From Lachnospiraceae bacterium (GTDB lineage: Bacteria; Bacillota; Clostridia; Lachnospirales; Lachnospiraceae): 64,000 bases of DNA. Under the pieces are notes generated by a model that worked only from the letters and a program-made list of their open reading frames with translations, searched no databases and had not been told where the DNA came from. The stretch is from assembly GCA_910574185.1 (NCBI GenBank), contig CAJSZQ010000016.1, forward strand, positions 23,286 through 87,285, in the 5' to 3' direction. This document shows positions 17,806-26,615 of the stretch, piece after piece. The number at the start of each line of letters is the position of its first letter. Position 1 is the first letter of the stretch. Both the position numbers and the translations under genes were made by a program.

Positions 17806-18666
17806 CTATGCGGCTTTTGTCTTTGTCTTTTTCAGCCCCTGAAGAGCTTTTTCATAAATCTCCGGCGTCATATCCTCCAGCCGTTTTATTTGATACCTCT
17901 CCATAACCGCCTCGATCGTCACCCCGGTACGGTCAAGTTCTTCCTCCAGAACTTTTCTTTGTGTCTCCGCTATATCTTTTGTTTCGGTTTTCTTTTTTGC
18001 TTCCCGTTTCTTCTGTGGCTCCTCCTCCTGCTTTAATTCAAATACCTTATCTCTCTTTCCGTTCAAAATGACAAGACCGTTGATTTCCCGCTCTTCATTA
18101 TAAGAAATGGAATCTACTGAAAAACGGTCTGTCGTGATGTACCGGTCCCCCTTCTGCCAGATACTGGCAATTTCTGCTGATATCCAGATAAACGGGGCGG
18201 TATAAAGCTCCCTCCCAAGTCCCCAGTTAAAACAGGCGCGTTTAAAGGAATCTGAAGCCTGCCCCTTTTCCTTCTCGGAATAGCTGGTAGTCCCTACATC
18301 CTGCTTGGCAATCCATTGGCGTTTTTCCTCATCCCATATTTCCACCGTACAATACAGATTCCCGTCAATGCTCTGATGGGTTCTCCTCCAACCGAAGGGA
18401 GTAAAAGTTTCATCTAAAATCTTCTGGTCTACGCGGGCGTCCTTAAATAATAAAAGGCTCAATCCTTTTTCATTTACCACCCCTACCCTGCACTCAATTT
18501 CATCTGCGCGCAACAGCCGGAGCATTGGCTGTCCTCTGACGGGTGGTTCAACAGCCTTACCATAAATGCCTCCCTTTCCCTGCTCTTCTCCTCTCTTATT
18601 CTGTTCCTGCAAATCTTTTTCTTTTATGCTTCCTGCCTTCTTTGCTAATTCCTGTTTTGCTGTCAT
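17806..18666 (-). CDS. Rad52/22-family single-strand annealing protein
   Basis: About 286 residues. The core (FTPFGWRRTHQSIDGNLYCT, VGTTSYSEKEKGQASDSFKR and ACFNWGLGRELYTAPFIWI) is the Rad52/22-type annealing fold found in phages and integrative elements. Such proteins anneal complementary strands after exonuclease resection. Residues 200-286 form a charged helical tail with a short C-terminal helix. ATG with GGAGG at good spacing; an ATG four codons upstream is less likely. It is paired with the YqaJ exonuclease gene just upstream, but that partner is frameshifted. Confidence 0.8.
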   Translation of the reverse strand: MTAKQELAKKAGSIKEKDLQEQNKRGEEQGKGGIYGKAVEPPVRGQPMLRLLRADEIECRVGVVNEKGLSLLLFKDARVDQKILDETFTPFGWRRTHQSIDGNLYCTVEIWDEEKRQWIAKQDVGTTSYSEKEKGQASDSFKRACFNWGLGRELYTAPFIWISAEIASIWQKGDRYITTDRFSVDSISYNEEREINGLVILNGKRDKVFELKQEEEPQKKREAKKKTETKDIAETQRKVLEEELDRTGVTIEAVMERYQIKRLEDMTPEIYEKALQGLKKTKTKAA

Positions 18667-18682
18667 TTTCTCCTCCAAAACA

Positions 18683-18712
18683 AAAACAGGGAGAAACTTC
18701 CCATCTCTCCCC
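18683..18712 (-). terminator. Hairpin and T-run between yqaJ and the Rad52-like gene
   Basis: GGGAGA and TTTCTCCC pair on the minus strand, followed by TGTTTTTGTTTT. This has the form of an intrinsic terminator inside the operon and may set the expression ratio of the two genes. Confidence 0.55.
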
Positions 18713-18719
18713 TCTTTTC

Positions 18720-19629
18720 TTATGCTACCTTTATTGTAAGCCTCCTGAAATTCAACGTCTTCCGATACTGTTCATACACCTCCGGTCGTTCCTCCCTAAG
18801 CCTCTTTTCATCTATCCTTTGACTGCTCACAGACTTCCATGATACCTGGTAGTTTGCATTTTCCGCCGCCTCCGCCTCTCCAAGATACAGCTTCAGCTCC
18901 TGCTCAATCTGCTTCTTTTCCGTAGTCATTTCCTCCAAAAGAAGTTCCAGTTCCTGACGGCGGTCTAATTTTTCATCAAAGCTCGTAAGCGGTTTCGTCT
19001 CTTTCATGGACTTCTGAAAATACCCGGAGATTACCTTATCCGCAAGCTCCGAACCGTCCGGCTTCGGCAGTATTCTTTTCAAAACGTGGTTCTCCCAAAA
19101 ATTCTGTTCCATTCGCTGGAGGTCCAAAAGCGCTTCCTCATCCCGCTCTATCCGATAGTATTTAAACTCCCTGCCATAGATAACGACCGCGATATACCAT
19201 GCGTCTGCATTGCAGACAGACATATAGTGATAGCACTGCATCTGATAGGAAATGGGAATCTTTCCATCCTTCCATTTATCTGCCAGGTAGGGGCTTGCGG
19301 TTTTACATTCCAGCCCGGCATTCTCCCCTACAATCATCCGGTCAACATCCGCAAGCATAAACGGATACTTCTCATCATAATACATAAAGTTGGCTCTTCT
19401 TACTTTCTTTCCGGTTGCTTCCGTAAATCTTCTTGCCACATAGTCCTCAAGTTCCCTTCCCTGACGCATTGCCTCGTTGTCAATCTCCTCTATGCTATCG
19501 GTAGTCTTATCCTCGTAAACCTGCATAGCTGTGCGGTAAGGATTTAACCCACAAACCGCCGATTCCCCGTTTCCGGTACATAAGCCATTTCTCTTTCTCC
19601 AGTCCTTTCGTAGCCGTTAATTTTTTCAT
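18720..19629 (-). pseudogene. YqaJ-like recombination exonuclease, frameshifted
   Basis: The ORF from 19526 down to 18720 encodes most of a YqaJ/lambda-exonuclease-like protein: an acidic DVDRM and ECKTASP (catalytic D and ExK), then MQCYHYMSV. The true start is the ATG at 19629, which overlaps the stop of the upstream gene as ATGA. It reads MKKLTATKGLEKEKWLMYRK and RGIGG, then leaves frame. The main frame resumes with CGLNPYRTAMQVYED. The missing stretch (about 13-14 nt) should encode the conserved SD of GIGGSD. The gene is therefore probably inactive, unless this is an assembly error. Confidence 0.7.
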
Positions 19630-19979
19630 GCCGCATTTCCTTTCTCCTTTGATTTCTTTTCCCCGTAATATTTAAGAATCTTTGCCAGCTCTTCATTCAG
19701 ACAGCACATGAGATCCTCCATATGGACATCTTCATATGACAGCCACCGCTCATAAAGAAACATCAGAATACCCGGAAAGCTAATCCCTGCCTGTAACGCT
19801 TCCTCCGACATGCAGGTACTCGTTTCTATGAGAAGTTCATAAATACAGATAACAGTGTCAATCTGATAAGCCGCCTGAAAAATATCTTTCTTTTTCATCT
19901 TAAGGATTCGGAACTTAAAGAGCTTTAACTCTCCGCTGATTTTCCAGCAGAATATTTTTTCCAGCCGCTTTCTGTTCAT
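19626..19979 (-). CDS. Unknown element protein (117 aa)
   Basis: 117 residues, helical, with a basic N-terminus (MNRKRLEKIFCWK) and the segment AAYQIDTVICIYELLIETST. The ATG is preceded by GGAGGG. Its stop overlaps the ATG of yqaJ (ATGA), so expression is coupled. No family is recognised. Its position between DUF932 and the exonuclease suggests a role in the recombination or replication block. Confidence 0.5.
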   Translation of the reverse strand: MNRKRLEKIFCWKISGELKLFKFRILKMKKKDIFQAAYQIDTVICIYELLIETSTCMSEEALQAGISFPGILMFLYERWLSYEDVHMEDLMCCLNEELAKILKYYGEKKSKEKGNAA

Positions 19980-19995
19980 TCTGTTCCGCCCTCCT

Positions 19996-20928
19996 CTACG
20001 CGGCGCTTACTAACTGATAAGCCCGGTCGATGAGCGGATTTCCTTCTACGGTTCTTGCAAAAAGATTCTCCCTATAATTTGCAGTCTTTCTAAGCGGTTC
20101 TGCATGGGTGGCAAAGTCACTGACTGCATTGATAAAGCGGTATGCGTTTCTTCCCACGTCCTGTAAATCCGGCGCGTCAAAATAGCGGATTTTCATATCC
20201 TCCTGAAGGCGGCGGATATTTTTCTTCTGCTGGGGCGTTGCATTTTCCTCCACAGGCAGGAGCAGTTCCATATATTCCATGACCTTCTTATCCGGCATAG
20301 TGATAGCGCGGAGGCGTTCAAACTCCTTTCCCAGACTGTCCATATAATTTTCTGCCATAAACAGTGTATCCCTTGCCTCTTCCAGCTTGTTCTGTATGTT
20401 CCCGGTATGGATCATAGACCAGGAACGCTTTGCATTAGAAAGTGCAAGGTTCAATGTGTTCTGACACACAACGCGAATAGGTGTTAAGGCTACTTTAATT
20501 GCCCCTGAACCGTCGTGGGTATTGGAAAAGATTAAATAGGGGCTGATTCTCTCCCCGGAAATGATGTACTCATGGGGCATATGTGCAAGGAGCCATACCC
20601 GCCTGCCTCCCTGCAAGCTTCCGGCTGTCTCGTACCGTACGCCCTCCCCTAAAAGCTCGTCAGTAAAAGCAAAGGCTTCCTGATTCTGAATCACTTTGTA
20701 ACGGTCTGTCACAACCCCCAATGCCTTTCTGTCCGTATCCCGGATATTTGCTTTATATCCCTCAATGACCTCTTCTTTCTCTGTATAGATTGGCTCCTGC
20801 AACACCTTCCAGTCCAAGCCTGCCTGAATCAGCGCGTCGGCAGAACTTGGCGCCTCTTGGACTTTCACTCCCAAGCCATGCCAGGGTTTTTCTCTTACAT
20901 AAAACATACTCTCTACATTTGCTGCCAT
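19996..20928 (-). CDS. DUF932 (phage/plasmid-related) protein
   Basis: 310 residues. The N-terminus (ESMFYVREKPWHGLGVKV), GVVTDRYKVIQNQEAF and SNTHDGSGAIKVALTPIRVV are hallmarks of DUF932, widespread in phages, plasmids and integrative elements and usually next to recombination genes. The function is unresolved. The ATG lies behind AAAGGAG; a TTG two codons upstream gives a slightly longer form. It is the first gene of the recombination block. Confidence 0.85.
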   Translation of the reverse strand: MAANVESMFYVREKPWHGLGVKVQEAPSSADALIQAGLDWKVLQEPIYTEKEEVIEGYKANIRDTDRKALGVVTDRYKVIQNQEAFAFTDELLGEGVRYETAGSLQGGRRVWLLAHMPHEYIISGERISPYLIFSNTHDGSGAIKVALTPIRVVCQNTLNLALSNAKRSWSMIHTGNIQNKLEEARDTLFMAENYMDSLGKEFERLRAITMPDKKVMEYMELLLPVEENATPQQKKNIRRLQEDMKIRYFDAPDLQDVGRNAYRFINAVSDFATHAEPLRKTANYRENLFARTVEGNPLIDRAYQLVSAA

Positions 20929-21387
20929 AATCAATTTCTCCTTTCAAAATTTGTGTTTTCGATTTCTTTTTCTGCCGGATTCTGTTTAATTTCGTGATAC
21001 AATTTTAAGGTGCTTTTTTTCTTTAACCAGTCCCGGCAGATTCCCCTTACCCTGCAATAACCATACCCGATAGCGTTGTTCTTTGCTATTCACTTGCCAA
21101 AACCGCCATCAGCTTAAGCCCGCAGATAATCAGAATCGCGGTAATTTCTACACATTTCATCACTTTCACTCCTTCCTTAAAACCGTAATATGATTTCTCC
21201 AATTGTTTTACCTACCCGTCTGATTGTGATAATAATTTCCCAGATATGCTTTGCCTCCTTTCTGAACAACAAAAGAATGGCAGGAAGACGGTTGCCTCCT
21301 GCCAATGTAATAATTAGTTTCATGACTATAATATGTAATTGAACTTCTTTAATTTACTATATAATTAGTATCTTATGATATTCCCCT
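20929..21387 (-). other. Intergenic region with candidate tiny peptides and a terminator
   Basis: A 22-codon reading (21177-21245) WEIIITIRRVGKTIGEIILR looks amphipathic; it has AAAGGAGG at 8 nt, but its only codon at that distance is ATC. A 15-codon ORF follows at 21113-21160 with AAGGAAGGAG. At 20935-21060 an open frame (GYCRVRGICRDWLKKKSTLK) runs to the DUF932 start without a start codon. A hairpin GGCAGGA/TCCTGCC with ATTCTTTTG lies at about 21275-21303, probably the terminator of the next upstream gene. Confidence 0.35.
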
Positions 21388-21570
21388 TCATCTAACTTCC
21401 GCTTCTATTAATTCTCTTTGCTTATCATTTATATTGGGATTTGTATAGCGATTCCTATATCCTTGTTCAATTTCTTCATCACTTCTCGTCCTCAATATCC
21501 TTTTTACATTTTCTTCGTACCTGTTTCCAACAGCTCCTACAACTTTAGAAGCCTTATCCAAAAAAGACAT
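21388..21570 (-). CDS. Small unknown protein (60 aa)
   Basis: 60 residues with the ATG behind GGAGGGAG. It begins with SFLDKASKVVGAVGNRYEEN and ends in a charged helix (NPNINDKQRELIEAEVR). No family known. It lies 53 nt downstream of the SHOCT-domain gene on the same strand and is followed by a likely terminator, suggesting a two-gene unit. Confidence 0.6.
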   Translation of the reverse strand: MSFLDKASKVVGAVGNRYEENVKRILRTRSDEEIEQGYRNRYTNPNINDKQRELIEAEVR

Positions 21571-21623
21571 CCAGTCTCCCTCCTAATCTAAATTCTTTTC
21601 TCTATATCAAAGCAAATTGTACT

Positions 21624-22583
21624 TTATATTCCTAACAATTGCCTTTTCTTTATATTAAATTCTTCTTCCGTAATAATACCTTCATCCAAAAGAGATTTAT
21701 ATTTCCTTATTTCATTTGCCGGCGATACATTCTTTACATCTTCTATCGGTGTATCCTGTTTTTCTAACTCATCAGGATGACACTTTGAATATATTTCATC
21801 TAATTTAGTTATAAGTTGCTGCGCTTTATTGAAAGCTTTTGAATGTTCTGGAGAACCATATTTAATCTTAGTATCAAACATACCTGTCATACTAACCTTT
21901 TTAATATAATAATTTTCCTCTACACAAAATGTCAGATAGACAGATATGTCCGATATTACTGTTTCTTGCCCCCTCTTTTTAGTCATCGCACCAACAATTG
22001 CACCTGCGCTGCCAAATAATGCTCCACCTACAAGGGCACGTCCAATTCCGAATCCTCCGGTAGCAACAGCCGTTTCACCCTCCTTATACTCATATTTCAC
22101 AAGACTTGAATATGGATATTTTAAAGGTGCATCATCACTACCCCAATTTATAACAGCATTTCCTACTCCTAAAGAAATATTACCTGTATGATCGTTAAAA
22201 ACCACACCCGATATTTTCTCTGAATAAACTGGATCCTCCGTAAATATCTCTTTTATATTTTGTATATCCTGATCGGTCCGACGACTTATTTTCTCACGTT
22301 TTTGCTGTTCTTTTAATGAACCATTTCTAAATATTTCTAACTTTTCCAACTTTTCAGGATCTTTTACAACATCAAATATCGTTAAATCTTTATTTTCATA
22401 CAATAATTTTGCTGTTTCAGCTGTAAGAAATGCACCTAAAATATTTGCCACTGAATCATTAACAGAATTATTCTGTGCTATTTTAGCTTTGCATCTATTA
22501 CATAAGGGACTTTTATCTTCTAATTTGCCTCCGTCCAGCCACCCAAAACTATTCCCACAAATTATACATCGTTTTTTTGCCAT
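21624..22583 (-). CDS. Zinc-ribbon and SHOCT-domain protein
   Basis: 319 residues from the ATG after AGGAGG. The N-terminus has CIICGNSF and CNRC (a treble-clef zinc ribbon, DUF4428-like). The middle has a glycine-rich hydrophobic segment (FGIGRALVGGALFGSAGAIV). The C-terminal 35 residues (YKSLLDEGIITEEEFNIKKR) form a SHOCT domain, often found at the end of membrane or oligomeric proteins. Function unknown. It lies opposite the XRE regulator at 22824, sharing a divergent upstream region of about 240 nt. Confidence 0.65.
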   Translation of the reverse strand: MAKKRCIICGNSFGWLDGGKLEDKSPLCNRCKAKIAQNNSVNDSVANILGAFLTAETAKLLYENKDLTIFDVVKDPEKLEKLEIFRNGSLKEQQKREKISRRTDQDIQNIKEIFTEDPVYSEKISGVVFNDHTGNISLGVGNAVINWGSDDAPLKYPYSSLVKYEYKEGETAVATGGFGIGRALVGGALFGSAGAIVGAMTKKRGQETVISDISVYLTFCVEENYYIKKVSMTGMFDTKIKYGSPEHSKAFNKAQQLITKLDEIYSKCHPDELEKQDTPIEDVKNVSPANEIRKYKSLLDEGIITEEEFNIKKRQLLGI

Positions 22584-22767
22584 ATACTTCCTCCTATAGT
22601 TTTTTCCACCAATCCTCATTTTTTTATCCATTGTGCGCGTTTTTCACAGACAATCAAACCATTCTCTTGCTTGCCTCTACATCTGTCTCTCTAATCCAAT
22701 CTTCATATTCAACTTTAATATACATCCTCCTATATTTATAACTAAATTTATTATATTTATACATCAT

Positions 22768-22794
22768 TATACTATAAGTATAAAAAGATTACAA
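22768..22794. promoter_or_regulatory. Palindrome and 16-bp shared operator candidate
   Basis: TTATACTATAAGTATAA (22768-22784) is a near-perfect palindrome. TATAAAAAGATTACAA at 22779-22794 recurs exactly at 24967-24982, upstream of the DUF4234 gene. Both are close to gene starts on either side of the XRE regulator, so they may be its binding sites. Confidence 0.5.
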
Positions 22795-22823
22795 TTAGTA
22801 AAATTAATTAAAGAGGACATAGT

Positions 22824-23144
22824 ATGAGAGAAATAGATTTTTGTAAAATAGGGAAAAAAATAAAAGAACTACGCATATCTCAAAACCTGACACAAGAATA
22901 TGTCGCCAATATGGCTGATGTCAACACCAGCCATATCAGCAACATTGAAAATAATCGTGTAAAAATCTCACTACCCACCCTTGTTCATGTATGTAATGCA
23001 CTCAACACTACAATAGACTACATCCTTGCTGATGAATACAGCAATACATCCTCCGCCATTGAACAAGCTGTCTTGCACGAGCTACATTCCTGTTCTGATG
23101 AAACGAAAGAGCAGATACTAAAAATCATAAAAATTCTGCACTGA
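22824..23144 (+). CDS. XRE-family transcriptional regulator
   Basis: 106 residues with a helix-turn-helix (IKELRISQNLTQEYVANMAD, then VNTSHISNIENNRVKISLPT) and a short helical C-terminus. It is one of only two plus-strand genes in the element. ATG after GAGGACAT. Likely an autoregulated repressor of element genes. The palindrome in its promoter region and the 16-bp repeat upstream of the DUF4234 gene are candidate operators. Confidence 0.85.
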   Translation: MREIDFCKIGKKIKELRISQNLTQEYVANMADVNTSHISNIENNRVKISLPTLVHVCNALNTTIDYILADEYSNTSSAIEQAVLHELHSCSDETKEQILKIIKILH

Positions 23145-23167
23145 TCTTTTTCTCCAAATGTGTGCCT

Positions 23168-24886
23168 CTAGAAAAGACTGTCTTGAATTATCACATAGCA
23201 ATCGCTCATGCTATAATACCGATAACCAAAATCATCTGTTGTATAAGAAGCATGAAATACCCCGATAACATGGACATAATCTCCGCCAATTAATTTAGTC
23301 TCCATACCATCCTCATTAAATACCTTACAATCATCTAGTCTAATAGCGCTGACATTATCACCTATGGGAACATAAAATTTCCCTTCCCACTCATTTATAC
23401 TCCCACGAATCTGTATTCGCAGTCCGTCTGTTTCAAACGCATTCCTAACAGCGTCTCTTGCATCATACGACTCAACAGATTTCTCTAAATCTAATGCCGT
23501 CTCTCCGGGCGTCTTAGTTTCCACTTCCCCAGGCAATTGAACTACAATCTTTTTTCCATCTGCGGAGACAGCAAAGCCTTCCACTATATAAGAGCCATTG
23601 GTGACTATACCGTCTGCAGTCACATAATAATCTGCATACTGTGGAATCGGTTTTCCGTCTGCATCAACTATCACACCATCCGTTCCTATATACAACGCTC
23701 CATTTTGGGCATCCTGCATCATGTCGCCTGTAATCTCCACCGTTTTTTTCTTCTCTGTAACCTGTTTTTTCTCCTTTTTCTCTTCTTCACTCTTTTTCTT
23801 TTCCTCTTTTAGTTTTTTAACTGCATCTTCTGAAAGTTCCTTATACTCTATCGTACTAACTTTCCCATCTGCAATTTTACAAGTCACACTTCCTCTGGTA
23901 TCCAAGTTCATAAATGAGATTTTACTTGTCTCTTTCATTTCCTCTGGATAAATCTCCAACAAATTCTGACGAGCTTTCTTCTTACTCATACCTATTTTCA
24001 CATTATGAAAAGACGGCATTTTTTTACTGTCTCCCTTTAATTTGATTGAAGTAACATTCCCATTCGTACAGTTCACCTGTATACTCCCGTCTAAAGCTTC
24101 ATAGCCTGAATCTTGTTTGGATTCTTTCATTCCTATATTCTTTAAATCTTTTTCTGGTTTTCCAATCAACTCAGAAAAATCCATCTTGGAAAAGTCAGCC
24201 TTTGGCACGTCCTTTTTAGAAGTATCTTTCTTGGAAGTATCTTTCTTGGAAGTTTTTTTCTTTTGTTTTTCCTTTACTTCTGTCTTTTTCTCTACAACTG
24301 TCTGCTCCTTTACCGTTTCTTCCTCTACCGGCACCATTGCCAGAAGCACGATCAAAGCCATAAACAAAATCCCATAGATACTCAAAACATTTCTCACTAA
24401 ATGAGGATGCGGCTTCTTTAGCGTCTGAATTTCTTCCTTTGATATCTCCCCATTATGTACAAATGCTATCCGATTCATATTGTCAAACATGATGTATGTA
24501 GCAGCAAGCATCCCTACTCCCGGCATTAACGTGCGGCCTAATATCTGCCACAGTAAAATTATACTTCCCTTTTCTCTGACAGTTACTCCATATCGCGCCG
24601 ACGCATTATACACACGTTCCCCCTGCGTATACCACCAATATAATCCATATATGCCGCAGGTCACATAAGACAATAATAAAACAATGATGTAGTTAGGACT
24701 GGTTTTTCCATCTTCCTTACATACCTCGTTAATATCCTTCACCAATCCCCAAAAGATATATATCCCATAAATACCGCACGTTATGAAAGATAATAATACG
24801 TATTTCCAAAAATTACGGTGTGAGATTGGTTTTTTAAGTAACACTGCTGATTCTTCTTCTATTCCGTCAGGACGTTCTACAAACAT
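23168..24886 (-). CDS. DUF4234-containing membrane protein with lysine-rich linker
   Basis: 572 residues. The first 190 contain a DUF4234 domain with repeated SFITCGIYGIYIFW and SYVTCGIYGLYWWY and about four or five membrane helices. Next comes a Lys/Glu-rich linker with tandem SKKDT units, then two extracytoplasmic-looking regions, the last with GSINEWEGKFYVPIGDNV. It is probably surface-exposed. Function unknown. Its end lies about 24 nt from the convergent XRE gene. The 16-bp repeat upstream suggests control by that regulator. Confidence 0.65.
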   Translation of the reverse strand: MFVERPDGIEEESAVLLKKPISHRNFWKYVLLSFITCGIYGIYIFWGLVKDINEVCKEDGKTSPNYIIVLLLSYVTCGIYGLYWWYTQGERVYNASARYGVTVREKGSIILLWQILGRTLMPGVGMLAATYIMFDNMNRIAFVHNGEISKEEIQTLKKPHPHLVRNVLSIYGILFMALIVLLAMVPVEEETVKEQTVVEKKTEVKEKQKKKTSKKDTSKKDTSKKDVPKADFSKMDFSELIGKPEKDLKNIGMKESKQDSGYEALDGSIQVNCTNGNVTSIKLKGDSKKMPSFHNVKIGMSKKKARQNLLEIYPEEMKETSKISFMNLDTRGSVTCKIADGKVSTIEYKELSEDAVKKLKEEKKKSEEEKKEKKQVTEKKKTVEITGDMMQDAQNGALYIGTDGVIVDADGKPIPQYADYYVTADGIVTNGSYIVEGFAVSADGKKIVVQLPGEVETKTPGETALDLEKSVESYDARDAVRNAFETDGLRIQIRGSINEWEGKFYVPIGDNVSAIRLDDCKVFNEDGMETKLIGGDYVHVIGVFHASYTTDDFGYRYYSMSDCYVIIQDSLF

Positions 24887-24966
24887 GATTCTTTCTCCTC
24901 CTTTTAACTATTCAGCTCTATTTTTATTGCTAAACTTTTATTAGTTATAAGTAATAATACTACAAC

Positions 24967-24982
24967 TATAAAAAGATTACAA
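24967..24982. promoter_or_regulatory. Second copy of the 16-bp candidate operator
   Basis: TATAAAAAGATTACAA, identical to 22779-22794, 80 nt upstream of the DUF4234 start. Confidence 0.5.
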
Positions 24983-25010
24983 ATGAAATAAACCTTCAAA
25001 AGTAAATAGA

Positions 25011-25262
25011 TTACGTATAGGGATTTAATCTACACGTCTCTATAAGTTCTACCGCCAAGCAAAATCCTTTTATAAATCCCACTTCCTCCGCTATCGCTGC
25101 GGCACCATACAGATTGTCTCTATATTTCTCATACTCCTCCTGACTGCCTTGTAACTCTCTTTCTAAAAATCTTGCAATTTCCTTCTCCGTCTCTTTACTG
25201 ATTTCATTCATATATGGTTTGCCCTGAACCATTTCTTTATAAATTTCTCTGATTATACTCAT
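25011..25262 (-). CDS. DUF6809-like small protein
   Basis: About 83 residues from the ATG after AGGGAAA. MSIIREIYKEM at the start and VGFIKGFCLAVELIETC at the end resemble DUF6809, small helical proteins frequent in Lachnospiraceae mobile elements. The longer ORF (to 25334) lacks a ribosome-binding site. It follows the relaxase gene by about 92 nt. Function not known. Confidence 0.55.
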   Translation of the reverse strand: MSIIREIYKEMVQGKPYMNEISKETEKEIARFLERELQGSQEEYEKYRDNLYGAAAIAEEVGFIKGFCLAVELIETCRLNPYT

Positions 25263-25354
25263 ATTTTCCCTGTTTCCTTTCTTTACCCAATGACCGAAAG
25301 AACGAAACCCCGGAAGACTTCGCCCTTCTAGCATACTTTTAGATGTAATCCCCT

Positions 25355-25864
25355 TTACGCCCTAAATCTTATCTTCCAGTTGATATTCTTTCCGAACCAA
25401 ACCATATCCACAAATTTACCTATACACTGTTCTGCATAATTTTTCAGGTCTTCCAACTCAAAATAAGCACAATAGCTCCCATTTGTATATGCAACAGTAT
25501 TAATACCCATATGTATATGCAGATGCCCTGTGTCATCGTGTACCGCAAATATGACCTGTCTTTCCTTTCCGAAATAATCTGCAAGCATATAACCTAAATC
25601 TCTTACCTGAACCGAAGTAAGCCCCAGAGTCCTCTCTATCGAAAATACGATATGCAAAATCTGCTTTCCCCCTGTTTTCCCATACGCTTCTTTCACACGA
25701 AGGAATTGTTCCGCAATATGAAAAGGCGTAGTGATTAAAATACCATATCCGCCCATAAGGTTCCAGTTCTCCAGCCTCATAATATAACCAATCACTTTCT
25801 CTGTTGCATCCTGATTCTCATATCCTCCTTCCGGGATACTCACTATGATATTTTTATGCTGCAT
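25355..25864 (-). CDS. Relaxase (MobA/VirD2-like), compact
   Basis: 169 residues. The metal-binding triad appears as HDDTGHLHIHMGINTV, the classic HxHxH-type motif of MOB relaxases. Upstream, VIGYIMRLENW may hold the catalytic tyrosine. It nicks the oriT and pilots the strand when a helper conjugative system is present. It is shorter than full-length MobA proteins, which carry extra C-terminal domains. ATG behind AAAGGAGG, overlapping the end of mobC by 22 nt. Confidence 0.8.
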   Translation of the reverse strand: MQHKNIIVSIPEGGYENQDATEKVIGYIMRLENWNLMGGYGILITTPFHIAEQFLRVKEAYGKTGGKQILHIVFSIERTLGLTSVQVRDLGYMLADYFGKERQVIFAVHDDTGHLHIHMGINTVAYTNGSYCAYFELEDLKNYAEQCIGKFVDMVWFGKNINWKIRFRA

Positions 25865-26139
25865 AATTTTGTCGCCTCCTTTATCAACAGCTCTCTTTGC
25901 TCCTCTTCCATACTACTCTGCTCCAGAATTTTAGTACACAGCGTACATACCCGGCAAATGCTGCTTATCATGTCTCCATCTATATTAGAATAGTGAATGT
26001 CCCTGTGTATAATCTGCCGTACATATTCGCTCTCACTCACTTTTAATTTATCAGCTCTCTTTAATAGCTCCCTGTAATCTTCTGCATCCAGCCTATATGC
26101 TCTCTTTACTTTCGGCTCTTCATTCATACTTTTGCTCAT
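25843..26139 (-). CDS. MobC-like relaxosome accessory protein
   Basis: 98 residues. A ribbon-helix-helix N-terminus (VKRAYRLDAEDYRELLKRAD and VSESEYVRQIIHRD) is followed by a helical tail, typical of plasmid mobilization proteins that help the relaxase at oriT. ATG preceded by AAAGGATAC. It overlaps the relaxase start. The inverted repeat upstream (26184-26224) is the candidate oriT. Confidence 0.8.
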   Translation of the reverse strand: MSKSMNEEPKVKRAYRLDAEDYRELLKRADKLKVSESEYVRQIIHRDIHYSNIDGDMISSICRVCTLCTKILEQSSMEEEQRELLIKEATKLCSIKIS

Positions 26140-26183
26140 ATCTGTATCCTTTCCTGTATCTTTACTTCAGCAGCTTTTTAGCA

Positions 26184-26224
26184 GGTAACTGACTGTCCGA
26201 CATTCTGTCAGCCAGTCAATTACC
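26184..26224. other. Candidate oriT (inverted repeat upstream of mobC)
   Basis: GGTAACTGACTG (26184-26195) and CAGTCAATTACC (26213-26224) pair at 11 of 12 positions with a 17-nt loop. It lies 45 nt upstream of the mobC start, the usual place for oriT in MobC/MobA systems. The nick site was not determined. Confidence 0.5.
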
Positions 26225-26360
26225 ATCGGCAACCTTTATATAACTGTTCGTAAAATTATCTTTTGTTATAATTCTTTATAGAACTTTATTTGCAAAAGTA
26301 TTTTATTATCCTGCTTCTAACATTTTAATTAAAAATCTACAAGCCAGGAGGTAGCTGATA

Positions 26361-26546
26361 ATGTTTGAGGAAACTTGCAGTGATATGATAAACATTGATG
26401 AATTATGCGAATTACTGATGATAGGAAAAAATACGGCTTACAGCTTATTAAAGACCGGGCAGATTCATGCCTTTAAGATCGGCAGGATATGGAAAATCCC
26501 CCGGAACTCTGTTTCAGAATATATCGCAAAGCAATGTAACACCTGA
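26361..26546 (+). CDS. Excisionase-like helix-turn-helix protein
   Basis: 61 residues of the excisionase (MerR-type wHTH) family: INIDELCELLMIGKNTAYSL and LKTGQIHAFKIGRIWKIPRN. Such proteins steer recombinases toward excision or act as repressors. ATG after GGAGG. Encoded divergently from mobC, with about 220 nt of shared upstream DNA holding the candidate oriT. As it is far from the recombinase, its role in excision is inferred only. Confidence 0.8.
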   Translation: MFEETCSDMINIDELCELLMIGKNTAYSLLKTGQIHAFKIGRIWKIPRNSVSEYIAKQCNT

Positions 26547-26578
26547 CTTTCATCTCCTACATACACATAATAGAGCAA

Positions 26579-26599
26579 AGGTGTCCATAATGGACACCT
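26579..26599. terminator. Hairpin between convergent genes
   Basis: AGGTGTCC and GGACACCT form a stem between the excisionase gene and the convergent unknown gene. The T-runs are weak on both sides. Confidence 0.5.
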
Positions 26600-26615
26600 C
26601 CTACCCTTTCTCTTC

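Noticed and set aside
24180..24260. Tandem repeats as a regulatory array or CRISPR
   Set aside because: They encode the SKKDT units in the linker of the DUF4234 protein and are in frame. They are a protein repeat.
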